From an uncultured Lachnospiraceae bacterium (GTDB taxonomy: Bacteria > Bacillota > Clostridia > Lachnospirales > Lachnospiraceae), in contig CAJURU010000001.1 of NCBI GenBank assembly GCA_910588845.1, positions 45,301 through 109,300 on the forward strand: a DNA stretch of 64,000 nucleotides, given 5' to 3'. The notes under the pieces are model-generated. The model did not search any database, was not told the origin of the DNA, and saw nothing but the letters and a program-made list of their open reading frames with translations. The position numbers were made by a program, and so were the translations under genes. The stretch's first letter is position 1; the number at the start of each line of letters is the position of its first letter. Shown here piece after piece: positions 19,162-28,664 of this stretch.

Positions 19162-19743
19162 ATGGGAAAAATTAAGGTGACAGACAATTGTAATGGGATT
19201 GCAGGCTTAAAGGTGATTGAACCCGCTGTGTTCGGCGATGCGCGCGGGTACTTTATGGAGACTTATAATTACAATGACTTCAAGGAAGCAGGCATAGACT
19301 GTGAATTCGTACAGGATAACCAGTCTGCGTCCAAGAAAGGCGTGCTGCGCGGGCTGCATTTCCAGATTAACTATCCGCAGGATAAGCTGGTGCGTGTAGT
19401 GAACGGCGAAGTGTTTGATGTGGCAGTGGATTTACGCGACGGTTCGGAGACGTTCGGCAAATGGTACGGCGTTACCTTGTCGGCGGAGAATAAGAAACAG
19501 TTTTTTATTCCCAAGGGGTTTGCGCACGGTTTCGTCGTGCTATCCGACTATGCAGAATTCTGCTACAAAGTGACAGACTTCTATCATCCCAATGATGAGG
19601 GCGGACTTCTGTGGAAGGATGAGAAAATTGGCGTAGACTGGCCGCTGCCGGAAGGGATGACGGAGGATGATTTGATTCTCTCTGACAAGGATAAAGTGTG
19701 GGGCGGCATTGAGGATTATGTGAACAGCCGCTGTGAAAAGTAG
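19162..19743 (+). CDS. rfbC: dTDP-4-dehydrorhamnose 3,5-epimerase
   Basis: This cupin epimerase does the third step of dTDP-rhamnose synthesis. KKGVLRGLHFQ holds the catalytic His, and FIPKGFAHGF follows. The frame is open from 19087, but the ATG at 19162 has AGAGGAG upstream and gives 193 residues, the usual size, starting MGKIKVTDN; the upstream 25 residues are not family-like. With rmlA it completes the rml set whose other half is at 1363-3340. Confidence 0.95.
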   Translation: MGKIKVTDNCNGIAGLKVIEPAVFGDARGYFMETYNYNDFKEAGIDCEFVQDNQSASKKGVLRGLHFQINYPQDKLVRVVNGEVFDVAVDLRDGSETFGKWYGVTLSAENKKQFFIPKGFAHGFVVLSDYAEFCYKVTDFYHPNDEGGLLWKDEKIGVDWPLPEGMTEDDLILSDKDKVWGGIEDYVNSRCEK

Positions 19744-19807
19744 AGGGATTGCCGGCTATCAGGGAGAGGGTTATGGAGGAGTGTATTTATAAAGAGGAGG
19801 ATATCAT

Positions 19808-21736
19808 ATGAAAACACGTTTTTTGTCAGTTTTATTGATAGCAGTTATGCTCCTGACTGCGTCCCCTGCCGAGGTCTTTGCCACCGTTTCTTCTGATGAT
19901 GCCCCTAGACAGGGAGAAACTCAGAAATACAGCCTGCAAGAGATGGAGGTTGTGGAAATTTCCGATGAGGCGGCAGAGGAGATTGGGATTATCGGCACGG
20001 AAGATTTGGCTGCGGATGGGCAATTGCAGTTTGAATCCAATGTTTATGGTTCCCAGGTTTACAACACTTCCTGGGATGCTTATTCATCTAATTATATTTA
20101 TAACAGGCTGGAGGCAAAAGAGCGCAAGCTCTGGGATCTTCTGGACGCGGAGTGCAGGAGATATTTGACGTCTACAGTCAACGCTAAGAAGCAGAGGGTT
20201 ACCGACAGGACGACAGGCTTTACAGATACTTATTATGCGACGGAGGGGATCGAGTTTTTAACATTGGGATTGACGCCGGATAAGGCCGGTAATATTTATC
20301 TCATGTTCGGTTATGCGAATCCTCAATATTATTTTCTGGACAGCGGTTATCTCAGAAGCGCCAACGCCATATTTCCAATGGTTTACGATAAGTTTGCCAA
20401 TGGCATGGAGCGCAAGGCAGAGACTACAAAAATGAAAACAGAAATTAATAAAATGAGGGAGAAGGTGGAGAAGGGCGAGACAGAACTGGAGAAGGCGAAG
20501 ATTGCCCATGATCTGGTTGTCCGCAAGGTATATTACGATCATGCTTATAACACTATCAACCCCAATACGCCGTACCATCAGAGCGCGTACAGTGTCTTTT
20601 GTGATTCGTACACGGTCTGCGCAGGCTATACGAAAGCTTTTGCGATGCTCATGAACAGTGTGGGGATTGATACCATCGGAGTTACAAGCCTCTGGATTAC
20701 AGGAATAGATATTTCGGGCAAGGAGAAGAAAGAAGGGCATGCCTGGAACACCATCTGCCTGGACGATTCCTGGTATAATGTGGACTTGACCTGGGATGAC
20801 CAGGACGGGCAAGGCGGCAGAGAAGAAATCTATACCTGGTTCGGCCTCAGCAAGGCTACTCTTACGCAAGAGATGGACCGGTCGCCCGCGCACAGGGAAC
20901 AGTCCATGTATTCCGGCTTGACGCCGAAGTGTACGATGGATCTCGGTTCCACGCAAGATCAAATCGGAACCTTGACAATGACGGCGCGGGTTACGGAAGC
21001 GCCCAGGATCACGCAGAAAAAAACGGCGGACGGAATGAAAGTGACAATGACGACAGGAACATCGGGAGCGGACATTTATTATACAACGGATGGGAAAGAC
21101 CCTTCCGCATCATTTACCAGGAGCTATCATTACACGGGGCCGTTGACGGTTAATAAGAATGTGACCTTAAAAGCAATCGCCGTCTGCAATAAGAGAAAGG
21201 ACAGCAGCGTTACTACGGTAAGGGTGCAGGGGAAACAGTATAAGGTGAAATTTGACGCCAAAGGCGGCAGCAAAGTCTCAGCGAAGAAGGCGTGGCCGCA
21301 GCAGAAAGTGTCAAAGCCGGGCAATCCCAAACGTAAGGGATATCAGTTTGCAGGGTGGTACAGTAATAAAAATTGTACGCAGAAATGGAATTTTGACCGT
21401 GATGTGGTAAGCGGGAATATCACGCTTTATGCCAAGTGGACAAAGGTGAAAGTCGGCGACGCATCGCTCAAAAAGCTGAAAAAACGCTCCGGCAGCAAAC
21501 TTGACGTTGTGATCCGTAATGTCAGCGACGCCAAGGGTTATCAGATCCAATACTCCGTCAAATCTAATATGAAATCGTCGAAAAAGGTATTGACGAAGTC
21601 AACGAAAAAGACAATTTCCGGCCTTAAAGCGGGCAATAAATATTATGTGCAGGTGCGCGCTTATAAGCTTGATTCTGCTAAGAAGAAGGTTTTCGGCAAG
21701 TGGAGTAAGAAGAAGGCGGTTACCATACGCAAATAA
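19808..21736 (+). CDS. Secreted transglutaminase-like protein with InlB and Fn3-type domains
   Basis: A 642-residue secreted protein. The signal peptide ends about residue 26 (AEVFA). A transglutaminase/protease-like core lies at about 235-345 with the Cys-His-Asp triad visible: VCAGYTKAF, GHAWNT and VDLTWDD. A chitobiase C-terminal-like module follows (IYYTTDGKDP, about 415-470), then one InlB repeat (about 478-545) and a Lys-rich Fn3-like domain. No sorting motif is seen. Such proteins may crosslink or cleave peptide or wall components. AGAGGAGG lies upstream. A 12-codon frame (19773-19811) overlaps the start by ATGA and may couple translation. Its substrate is unknown. Confidence 0.78.
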   Translation: MKTRFLSVLLIAVMLLTASPAEVFATVSSDDAPRQGETQKYSLQEMEVVEISDEAAEEIGIIGTEDLAADGQLQFESNVYGSQVYNTSWDAYSSNYIYNRLEAKERKLWDLLDAECRRYLTSTVNAKKQRVTDRTTGFTDTYYATEGIEFLTLGLTPDKAGNIYLMFGYANPQYYFLDSGYLRSANAIFPMVYDKFANGMERKAETTKMKTEINKMREKVEKGETELEKAKIAHDLVVRKVYYDHAYNTINPNTPYHQSAYSVFCDSYTVCAGYTKAFAMLMNSVGIDTIGVTSLWITGIDISGKEKKEGHAWNTICLDDSWYNVDLTWDDQDGQGGREEIYTWFGLSKATLTQEMDRSPAHREQSMYSGLTPKCTMDLGSTQDQIGTLTMTARVTEAPRITQKKTADGMKVTMTTGTSGADIYYTTDGKDPSASFTRSYHYTGPLTVNKNVTLKAIAVCNKRKDSSVTTVRVQGKQYKVKFDAKGGSKVSAKKAWPQQKVSKPGNPKRKGYQFAGWYSNKNCTQKWNFDRDVVSGNITLYAKWTKVKVGDASLKKLKKRSGSKLDVVIRNVSDAKGYQIQYSVKSNMKSSKKVLTKSTKKTISGLKAGNKYYVQVRAYKLDSAKKKVFGKWSKKKAVTIRK

Positions 21737-21750
21737 TCGCCGGATATGAG

Positions 21751-21789
21751 CGGGCAGTTACAGCGAAAATTTTCGCAGGTGATTGCCCG
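21751..21789 (+). other. Long imperfect palindrome between genes
   Basis: CGGGCAGTTAC (21751-21761) pairs with 21779-21789 over 11 bp with two G-U pairs, enclosing the perfect palindrome GCGAAAATTTTCGC (21763-21776). It follows the transglutaminase-like gene by 15 bases. There is no U-tract outside the stem, so it is either a weak terminator or a processing or regulatory hairpin. Confidence 0.45.
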
Positions 21790-21816
21790 ATAACAGTAAA
21801 GGAAGTCAGGACACAT

Positions 21817-22644
21817 ATGAATGCATCATCGAAAAACATCGTAAGGGAAATGGTAGAGAATCGGGCGTTGATTAAGAGTTTGGCAAAGAATGATTTTAAG
21901 ATAAAGTTTGCCGGCTCTTATCTGGGCACGGTATGGGCGTTTGTACAGCCGGTTGTCACCGTATTGATTTACTGGTTTGTATTTGATATGGCAATAGGGG
22001 CTGCGGCGCCTATCCGGGGAGAGCGGCCTGTGGCGTATGTGCTGTGGCTGGTGGCGGGCATTGTTCCGTGGTTTTTCTTTTCCGATTGTGTGAATGCGGG
22101 GACTTCCGTATTGACAGAATATAATTACCTGGTGAAAAAGGTAGTGTTCAATGTTGATATATTGCCAGTGGTAAAAGTATTTTCTTCTATTTTTGTACAT
22201 GCGTTTTTTGTTGTATTTATGCTCGTATTGTTTCTCTGCTACGGCTATTTTCCAGATTTGTACGTCTTGCAGGTCGTTTACTACAGCCTGGGGGTTTTGG
22301 TTCTGGCGTTGGGTATGAGCTACCTCACCAGCGCAGTGTCTGTGTTTTTTCCGGACGCCAGGCAGATTGTGGGCATTGCTTTGCAGATAGGTATCTGGGC
22401 GACGCCGATTATGTGGAGTATTGACGATATGAAAGGGAAGCTTCCCCATGTTGTGATGGAAGCAATGAAGCTGAATCCCCTTTATTATATAGTGCAGGGC
22501 TACCGGGAAGCGTTGATTGATAAAGTATGGTTCTTTGAACATCCGGGCATGACATTGTATTTCTGGTGCTTTACAATTGTCATATGTTTCCTGGGTGTCA
22601 CGGTATTCCGGCGGCTGAAAGTACATTTTGCAGATGTGTTATAG
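21817..22644 (+). CDS. ABC-2 polysaccharide exporter permease (Wzm/TagG-like)
   Basis: A 275-residue membrane protein with six hydrophobic segments. The N-terminal KSLAKNDFKIKFAGSYLG segment and WATPIMWS and NPLYYIVQGYREA near the C-terminus are typical of Wzm/TagG permeases that export completed polysaccharide on undecaprenyl diphosphate. The ATP-binding partner starts 11 bases after its stop. With that partner's C-terminal domain it forms the first of two ABC exporters in the window. AAAGGAAG lies upstream of the ATG. Confidence 0.92.
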   Translation: MNASSKNIVREMVENRALIKSLAKNDFKIKFAGSYLGTVWAFVQPVVTVLIYWFVFDMAIGAAAPIRGERPVAYVLWLVAGIVPWFFFSDCVNAGTSVLTEYNYLVKKVVFNVDILPVVKVFSSIFVHAFFVVFMLVLFLCYGYFPDLYVLQVVYYSLGVLVLALGMSYLTSAVSVFFPDARQIVGIALQIGIWATPIMWSIDDMKGKLPHVVMEAMKLNPLYYIVQGYREALIDKVWFFEHPGMTLYFWCFTIVICFLGVTVFRRLKVHFADVL

Positions 22645-22655
22645 AAAGGGACGAT

Positions 22656-23918
22656 ATGGGTAAGACAGCGATAAAGGTAACGCAGGTTAGTAAAATATAT
22701 AAGCTCTATGACAGTCCGTCGGCACGGCTCCGGGATGCGCTGGGGCTTTCGCGCGGCAAAAGCTGTCGGGAGCATCAGGCATTGCGGGGCGTGGATTTAG
22801 AGGTTAAGAAGGGTGAGACGATAGGAATTATCGGCACCAATGGTTCCGGCAAATCTACGCTGCTCAAAATCATTACTGGCGTAATTGCCCCCAGCAGCGG
22901 GGAAGTAGAGGTAGCGGGGCGTATTTCCGCGCTGCTGGAACTAGGCGCGGGCTTCAACCAGGAATATACGGGAATCGAGAATGTGTACCTGCAAGGGACA
23001 ATGATGGGCTTTTCCCGTGAAGAGATTGCCGGCAAGATGGATGATATTTTAGAGTTTGCAGATATCGGGGAATTTGTCAATCAGCCGGTCAAAACATATT
23101 CCAGCGGTATGTTTGTGCGCCTTGCGTTTGCGGTGGCAATCAATATAGAGCCGGAAATTCTCATAGTGGACGAGGCGTTGTCTGTGGGAGATGTATTTTT
23201 TCAGGCCAAATGTTACCGCAAGTTTGAGGAATTTAAGGAGCTGGGCAAGACAATTCTCTTTGTCAGCCATGATTTGAGCAGCATTACAAAGTACTGTGAC
23301 CGGGCGGTTCTTCTCAATAAGGGCGTCAAGGTTATGGAGGGCACGCCCAAGGAGGCGGTAGACCAGTATAAAATGGCGCTGGTGGAACAGAAAGAAGCCC
23401 AGCGCCTTCAAAATACCGCGCTGTGGAAGCCGTCGGATTGCGGGGAGAAGTGGAGGGAGCGCATCAGCATCAATCCTGAGACCCTGGAATATGGTGATAA
23501 GCAGGCGGAAATCATAGATTTTGCTATAGTGGATGAGACCGGCAAACTGTCAAATGTGATTGAAAAGGGCACGCAATTTACAATTAAGATGAAAGTGCTG
23601 TTCCATGAAGATGTGGCAGAGCCGATTTTTGCATTTACCTTAAAAAATTTGATGGGTATTGAGCTGACTGGTACGAACACCATGCTTGAGAAAGAGATGT
23701 TGGAACCTGCGAAAGCGGGCAGCGTCCGCACGGTGAGTTTTAGCCAGAAGATGACATTGCAGGGCGGAGAATATCTGCTGTCGTTTGGCTGCACGGGTTA
23801 TGAGAAAGAGGAGTTTAAGGTGCATCATCGCTTGTATGATGTGTGCAGCCTGGGCGTGGTTTCCGAGAAAAATACCGTAGGGTATTTTGACCTGGAATCT
23901 GTTGTGGAAATTGAGTAG
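22656..23918 (+). CDS. ABC exporter ATPase with C-terminal carbohydrate-binding domain (Wzt-like)
   Basis: From the ATG at 22656 (the frame is open from 22566 but overlaps the permease) the protein has 420 residues. Walker A is GTNGSGKST, the signature YSSGMFVRLAFA, and Walker B ILIVDEAL. After the ATPase (about 1-245) comes a C-terminal domain of about 170 residues of beta-rich sequence, as in Wzt proteins of E. coli O8/O9a and TagH-like relatives. In the O9a system that domain recognises the modified chain end before export. Here a methyltransferase-kinase fusion is encoded two genes downstream, so a similar recognition is plausible. That link is inference. Confidence 0.92.
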   Translation: MGKTAIKVTQVSKIYKLYDSPSARLRDALGLSRGKSCREHQALRGVDLEVKKGETIGIIGTNGSGKSTLLKIITGVIAPSSGEVEVAGRISALLELGAGFNQEYTGIENVYLQGTMMGFSREEIAGKMDDILEFADIGEFVNQPVKTYSSGMFVRLAFAVAINIEPEILIVDEALSVGDVFFQAKCYRKFEEFKELGKTILFVSHDLSSITKYCDRAVLLNKGVKVMEGTPKEAVDQYKMALVEQKEAQRLQNTALWKPSDCGEKWRERISINPETLEYGDKQAEIIDFAIVDETGKLSNVIEKGTQFTIKMKVLFHEDVAEPIFAFTLKNLMGIELTGTNTMLEKEMLEPAKAGSVRTVSFSQKMTLQGGEYLLSFGCTGYEKEEFKVHHRLYDVCSLGVVSEKNTVGYFDLESVVEIE

Positions 23919-23978
23919 GCGACGGGGTATTTGCCGCAGAAGTTTCACAAAAACGCCGCAGTTTGAGATAGAGGATTA

Positions 23979-26420
23979 ATGAGTATGCTGGAGAAATTTA
24001 ACGTAGTAAAGGTCAGGTTTCATATAGAGGACGCCGGAATTCTGGTGATTCAGGGCTTCAAGTACCAAATGACGGGCGCGGAAACGCTGGCGGTGACCCT
24101 CGATGGCGAGAAGCTGTCTTTCAATATAAAGATATACGATGGCATGGAGGTGCGCCAGCGTTATATGATATACGATTTAGGCATTAAGGAGGAGTATTTT
24201 CTGTATGTGCATCTGCCGCAGGATTTTGCACGGAGAAAGGAGTTTGTGCTGTGGGCGGGGGAACATGCAGTCCGCAGCTTTAAGGCCTCAGAACTGTATA
24301 AGAGACAGCGGGAACTTGACGTGTTTGTAGAACAGACGGTACTGGAAAAAGGGCAATGCATTGTGAAAGGCTGGGCGGCTTCTAAATCGCCTGTTACGGT
24401 GGCAGCTTTTGGCTCCTGGGGACGGAAACTTCCCTGTGAGATTTCCTGGCATGAGCGCAGGGATGTGGCGCATGTATACCGGGAGACGGATTGCCTTCCC
24501 GACGCGGGTTTTGAGATCAAACTTCCCCACCGCGGGCTTTCTAAAGTGCGCTTGGAGTTTGCAGGCGGCAGTCGCAAGAGCAGCTTGACGGTTCCGGTAG
24601 TTTCCACTTACCTGTTTGAAAATGTCATGGGCAGCAGTTACCTTGGCAAAGGTATGCGTTTTCTGCGGCAGCATGGGTGTAAGGAGTTCTGTACCCGCGC
24701 CATGCAGGTATTGATGCAGAAATCAGCGCCCCAGGGGGATTATGAAAAATACCGCCGCGCCGTCATGCCTTTAGGGGATGAACTGGAACGGCAGCGGACA
24801 CAGCAGTGGGAGACGAAACCCCTGTTCTCGGTGGTGGTGCCTTTGTATCAGACTCCTGTCAAGTACCTGGAACAGTTGGTGAAATCCATTCAGGCGCAGA
24901 CGTATGAAAATTGGCAATTGTGCCTGTCGGATGGCAGCGGTTCCCCTTCTCCGCTGGAAGAGTACCTGAATAAGCTGGAAAAGAGGGAAAAAAGGGTGCG
25001 GGTTGTGCGCCATCAAAGCCCGCAGCGGATTTCAGATAACACGAATGCGGCCATAGAGGCGGCAAACGGGGATTTCCTTGTGTTTGCGGACCATGACGAC
25101 TTGTTGACAGCGGATGCGCTTTATGAGTGCGCCAAAGTATTGCAGGAGCAGCCAGGGGCGGAGCTGATTTATTCCGATGAGGACAAGGTGTCGATGAACG
25201 GCAAGCGGTATTTTGAGCCGCACTTTAAATCAGATTACAATCCCGACCTTCTGTGCAGTATGAATTATTTCTGCCATCTGGTTGTGGTGAAACGCTCACT
25301 GGCAGAGCGCGCAGGGCTTTTACAGGGGGAATTTGACGGCGCCCAGGATTATGATTTCGTGCTGCGCTGCACGGAACAAACCGACCAAATCGTTCATATC
25401 CCCAAGGTTCTCTATCATTGGCGTGCGCATGAGAATTCCACAGCGGAGAATCCCGAGAGTAAACGGTATGCCTTTGAGGCGGGAATGCGCGCTGTGCAGG
25501 CGCATTACGACAGGCTGGGGCTGCCGGCGGAGGTTACGATGGGAGAATATCCGGGGCTTTATCGGACAACCTGGCATTGGCGGGAGCAGCCGTTAATTTC
25601 CATCCTTATTCCCAATAAGGATCATACCGAAGACCTTGACAAATGCATCCAGTCCATTGAGCAGAAATCTGCCTACCGCAATTATGAGTATATTATTATC
25701 GAGAATAACAGCGAGCTGGAGGAGACTTTTGCATATTATAAGGAACTGCAAGAGAACAATGAGAAGGCCCACGTCGTGTATTGGGATGGGGGATTCAATT
25801 TCTCGGCGATCAACAATTTCGGCGCCAGCCATGCCCGGGGGGAATATCTGCTGCTTTTAAACAACGACACAGAAATGATTCATCCCGACTGTCTGTGGCA
25901 GCTTCTGGGTTACTGTATGCGCGAAGACGTAGGCGCCGTAGGCGCAAGGCTTTATTATGAGGACGGTACGATTCAGCATGCCGGGGTAGTTCTGGGATTC
26001 GGCGGCATTGCCGGCCATACCTTTATCGGGTTTGAGCACAATGCCAACGGCTATTTTTCAAGGATTATCTGCGCGCAGGATTACAGTGCGGTTACGGCAG
26101 CCTGCATGATGACGAAGAAGTCGGTATTTGAAGCGGTGGGCGGACTTACCGAGGAGCTTGTGGTAGCGTTTAACGATATAGATTACTGTATGAAAGTGCG
26201 GGAAATGGGCAAGCTGGTGGTCTACAATCCTTATGCGCAGCTTTACCATTATGAATCCAAGTCCCGTGGGCTTGAGGATTCCCCGGAGAAGATAGAGCGT
26301 TATTACCGGGAAATGAAATATTTTGTAGAGAAATGGAAGGAATGTATGGATCATGGAGATCCCTATTATAACCCCAACCTTACGTTGTCAAAAGCGGATT
26401 TCTCTCTCAAACAGGTATAG
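23979..26420 (+). CDS. Two-domain GT2 glycosyltransferase
   Basis: This 813-residue protein has an N-terminal beta-rich region (about 1-210) and then two GT-A domains. The first (about 282-500) starts FSVVVPLYQTP and has FADHDDLL and later YSDEDK. The second (about 545-800) starts ISILIPNKDH, has LLLNNDTEM, and resembles WbbL-type rhamnosyltransferases, with a GGLTEELVVAFNDIDYC segment. It could add two different sugars alternately. It sits between an ABC exporter and the WbdD-like protein, as polymerising enzymes do in ABC-dependent loci. Specificity cannot be read. No membrane segment is visible. Confidence 0.85.
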   Translation: MSMLEKFNVVKVRFHIEDAGILVIQGFKYQMTGAETLAVTLDGEKLSFNIKIYDGMEVRQRYMIYDLGIKEEYFLYVHLPQDFARRKEFVLWAGEHAVRSFKASELYKRQRELDVFVEQTVLEKGQCIVKGWAASKSPVTVAAFGSWGRKLPCEISWHERRDVAHVYRETDCLPDAGFEIKLPHRGLSKVRLEFAGGSRKSSLTVPVVSTYLFENVMGSSYLGKGMRFLRQHGCKEFCTRAMQVLMQKSAPQGDYEKYRRAVMPLGDELERQRTQQWETKPLFSVVVPLYQTPVKYLEQLVKSIQAQTYENWQLCLSDGSGSPSPLEEYLNKLEKREKRVRVVRHQSPQRISDNTNAAIEAANGDFLVFADHDDLLTADALYECAKVLQEQPGAELIYSDEDKVSMNGKRYFEPHFKSDYNPDLLCSMNYFCHLVVVKRSLAERAGLLQGEFDGAQDYDFVLRCTEQTDQIVHIPKVLYHWRAHENSTAENPESKRYAFEAGMRAVQAHYDRLGLPAEVTMGEYPGLYRTTWHWREQPLISILIPNKDHTEDLDKCIQSIEQKSAYRNYEYIIIENNSELEETFAYYKELQENNEKAHVVYWDGGFNFSAINNFGASHARGEYLLLLNNDTEMIHPDCLWQLLGYCMREDVGAVGARLYYEDGTIQHAGVVLGFGGIAGHTFIGFEHNANGYFSRIICAQDYSAVTAACMMTKKSVFEAVGGLTEELVVAFNDIDYCMKVREMGKLVVYNPYAQLYHYESKSRGLEDSPEKIERYYREMKYFVEKWKECMDHGDPYYNPNLTLSKADFSLKQV

Positions 26421-26446
26421 TCTTACAGCACAGAACGGAGGAAATT

Positions 26447-28660
26447 ATGGAGCGAATCGGAAATGTCATTTTGGATGATACTCATTATCCGGGAGAGGAT
26501 CTCTACAGTGATGGGGCGGTGGAGGACCGTATTCTGGATTTGGTACAGTCCTGCCCGGGGAAGGAGTTTCCAAATGTAATTGCAAAGGAGCAGGATTGGG
26601 CGGTCATGTACCATCTGGCGCATGAGCGCGAGAATATCTTGAGCTGGTATCCGTTTGCGCCGGGAGCTAAGGTGCTGGAGGTAGGCTCAGGCTGCGGCGC
26701 GGTCACTGGGGCGGCGGCGGCAGACGCCAAGTCTGTCACCTGTATAGATTTGTCTAAGAAGCGGAGCATGATAAATGCCCAGCGTCACAAAGACAGCGGC
26801 AACATTACGATTCGTCTTGGCAATTTCCAGGATGTGGAGAAAGATTTGGAACGGGATTTCGACTATGCGACATTGATTGGCGTGTTTGAGTATGGGCAGG
26901 GCTATATTGGCGGGGACAGACCTTACCACGGATTTCTCACTACTGTTATGGAACACGTTCGTCCGGGCGGGAAATTGTTGCTTGCTATTGAAAATAAATT
27001 TGGGCTTAAATATTGGGCGGGATGCCGTGAAGACCATGTAGGCACGTATTTTGAAGGACTTGAGGGCTATCAGCATACAGCTGGCGTGCGTACGTTTACG
27101 CTGCCGGGGCTCAGAAAGATTATGGAAGAGTGCGGTTATACCGATTACAAGTTTTATTACCCTTATCCCGATTACAAATTTCCAGCCGTGATTTATTCAG
27201 ATGGCTATCTGCCGCGGCAGGGCGAATTGAACCGCAATATCTGTAATTTTGACCGGGACCGACTGGTGCTGATGGATGAGGGGAAGGTCTATGACGAGAT
27301 TTTAAAAGACGGACTGTTTCCTTTGTACGCGAACTCTTTTTTCGTGGAGATTACCAAACCGCAGGCGGAGAATCCGCAGGCTGCCCAGGTTGAACCAGGC
27401 GGACAGGAAGTTACGGCGGCACAAAAAAAGAGCAGGCAGCCGGAATGTATATTATATACAAAATATTCCAGCGGCAGAAGCAGGCAATTTTCTATCCAGA
27501 CGAGGATTGTCAGCGGCAGGGATGGGAACAATATTTTATACAAAAAGGCAGAGTACCCCGAGGGAAAAGCGCATATTGCGCATATTGCCGAGGCGGGCAG
27601 ACGGCTCGCGGAACTCTGGCGGGAGCGGGGGCAGCTTTTGGTGAACAAATGTACGCCCGGCGACGACAGGGCCACGTTTGAATATTTACAGGGGACTACC
27701 GTGGAGGAAGAGCTGGACCGCTTATTGTCGCAGGGCAAGACGCAGGAGGCGGCAGATATGCTGAGAAAGACGGTTCTGAGAATTCAGGAGAGCGCTGCGC
27801 CAAAGAATTTCCGTGCGACCCCGGAGTTTCACAACGTTTTTGGCGATGTTCAGATTCCCGAAGATGCGCCTTCGTTTGCAGTGGCGGATGTGGACTTAAT
27901 TTTCTCCAATCTCCTGCTGACGGAAGATGGACGTTTCCACGTGCTGGATTATGAGTGGACGTTTTTCTTTCCGGTTCCTGTGGACTATATTTTATTCCGC
28001 GCGCTGCACTATTATCTGGAAGGCGCGCCTGTTCGGGCAGAATTCGGCAGGAAATTTGATTTCTATAAAGAGTTTGGGCTTGCGCCGGAGCAACAGGAAA
28101 TTTATCGGCAGATGGAAAAGATGTTTCAGATTTATGTGGCGGGAAGCAGTATTTCACCCGGCAGCCTGTACCACAGCATGGGAAAACATGCCGCGCCTTT
28201 GGGCGAACTGCTGGCTGAGAGGGAACGCAGGCGGGTACAGGTGTACGTAGATGATGGACAGGGATTTCGCGAGGACAATTCGTATTTTATTGATACCGCA
28301 GACGGCAAGGATTTGCGCTATACCGTGACAATACCCGCGGATACTGTGGGCGTGACGGTGGACCCGGCGTTTAGCGCCTGTTTGTTAAAGGATGTGAGCA
28401 TGATCTGGATCGGTAAGGACGGCGAAGAGCTTGCGCCTGTCCGTTACAAAACGAATGGCTATCGGGCGGGGCAAAACAGCTTTTTGTTTGACAATTCTGA
28501 CCCAAAGATTATAATAGAAGAAATGATGCAGCAAAGCAGCAGCATAAAAGTTTCTTACCGGATCAACATTTTAGAGGAGGAGACAGTCGATTTGCTGCTG
28601 GGCGAGATGGGTACAAAAGGGCGGGATAAGAAGAAAATCCGCAGACTGATTAAAGGATAA
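26447..28660 (+). CDS. Methyltransferase-kinase-like fusion (WbdD-like architecture)
   Basis: A 737-residue protein. Residues about 55-300 form a class I SAM methyltransferase, with motif I VLEVGSGCG at 76-84. Residues about 330-570 look like an APH/protein-kinase fold: LYKKA (Lys near 366), FEYLQGTT (411-418) as hinge, DVDLIFSN (D483, N488) matching HxDxxxxN with His replaced by Asp, and VLDYEW (D501) as the metal-binding Asp. A beta-rich tail follows to 737. E. coli WbdD combines a methyltransferase and a kinase that cap O9a chains and set their length. A similar cap-and-stop role next to a Wzt with a C-terminal domain is inference. ACGGAGG lies upstream. Confidence 0.7.
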   Translation: MERIGNVILDDTHYPGEDLYSDGAVEDRILDLVQSCPGKEFPNVIAKEQDWAVMYHLAHERENILSWYPFAPGAKVLEVGSGCGAVTGAAAADAKSVTCIDLSKKRSMINAQRHKDSGNITIRLGNFQDVEKDLERDFDYATLIGVFEYGQGYIGGDRPYHGFLTTVMEHVRPGGKLLLAIENKFGLKYWAGCREDHVGTYFEGLEGYQHTAGVRTFTLPGLRKIMEECGYTDYKFYYPYPDYKFPAVIYSDGYLPRQGELNRNICNFDRDRLVLMDEGKVYDEILKDGLFPLYANSFFVEITKPQAENPQAAQVEPGGQEVTAAQKKSRQPECILYTKYSSGRSRQFSIQTRIVSGRDGNNILYKKAEYPEGKAHIAHIAEAGRRLAELWRERGQLLVNKCTPGDDRATFEYLQGTTVEEELDRLLSQGKTQEAADMLRKTVLRIQESAAPKNFRATPEFHNVFGDVQIPEDAPSFAVADVDLIFSNLLLTEDGRFHVLDYEWTFFFPVPVDYILFRALHYYLEGAPVRAEFGRKFDFYKEFGLAPEQQEIYRQMEKMFQIYVAGSSISPGSLYHSMGKHAAPLGELLAERERRRVQVYVDDGQGFREDNSYFIDTADGKDLRYTVTIPADTVGVTVDPAFSACLLKDVSMIWIGKDGEELAPVRYKTNGYRAGQNSFLFDNSDPKIIIEEMMQQSSSIKVSYRINILEEETVDLLLGEMGTKGRDKKKIRRLIKG

Positions 28661-28664
28661 AGAT

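Noticed and set aside
21826..22626. 266-codon minus-strand open frame opposite the ABC permease
   Set aside because: His/Arg/Asn-rich translation typical of the reverse of a membrane gene; no domain.
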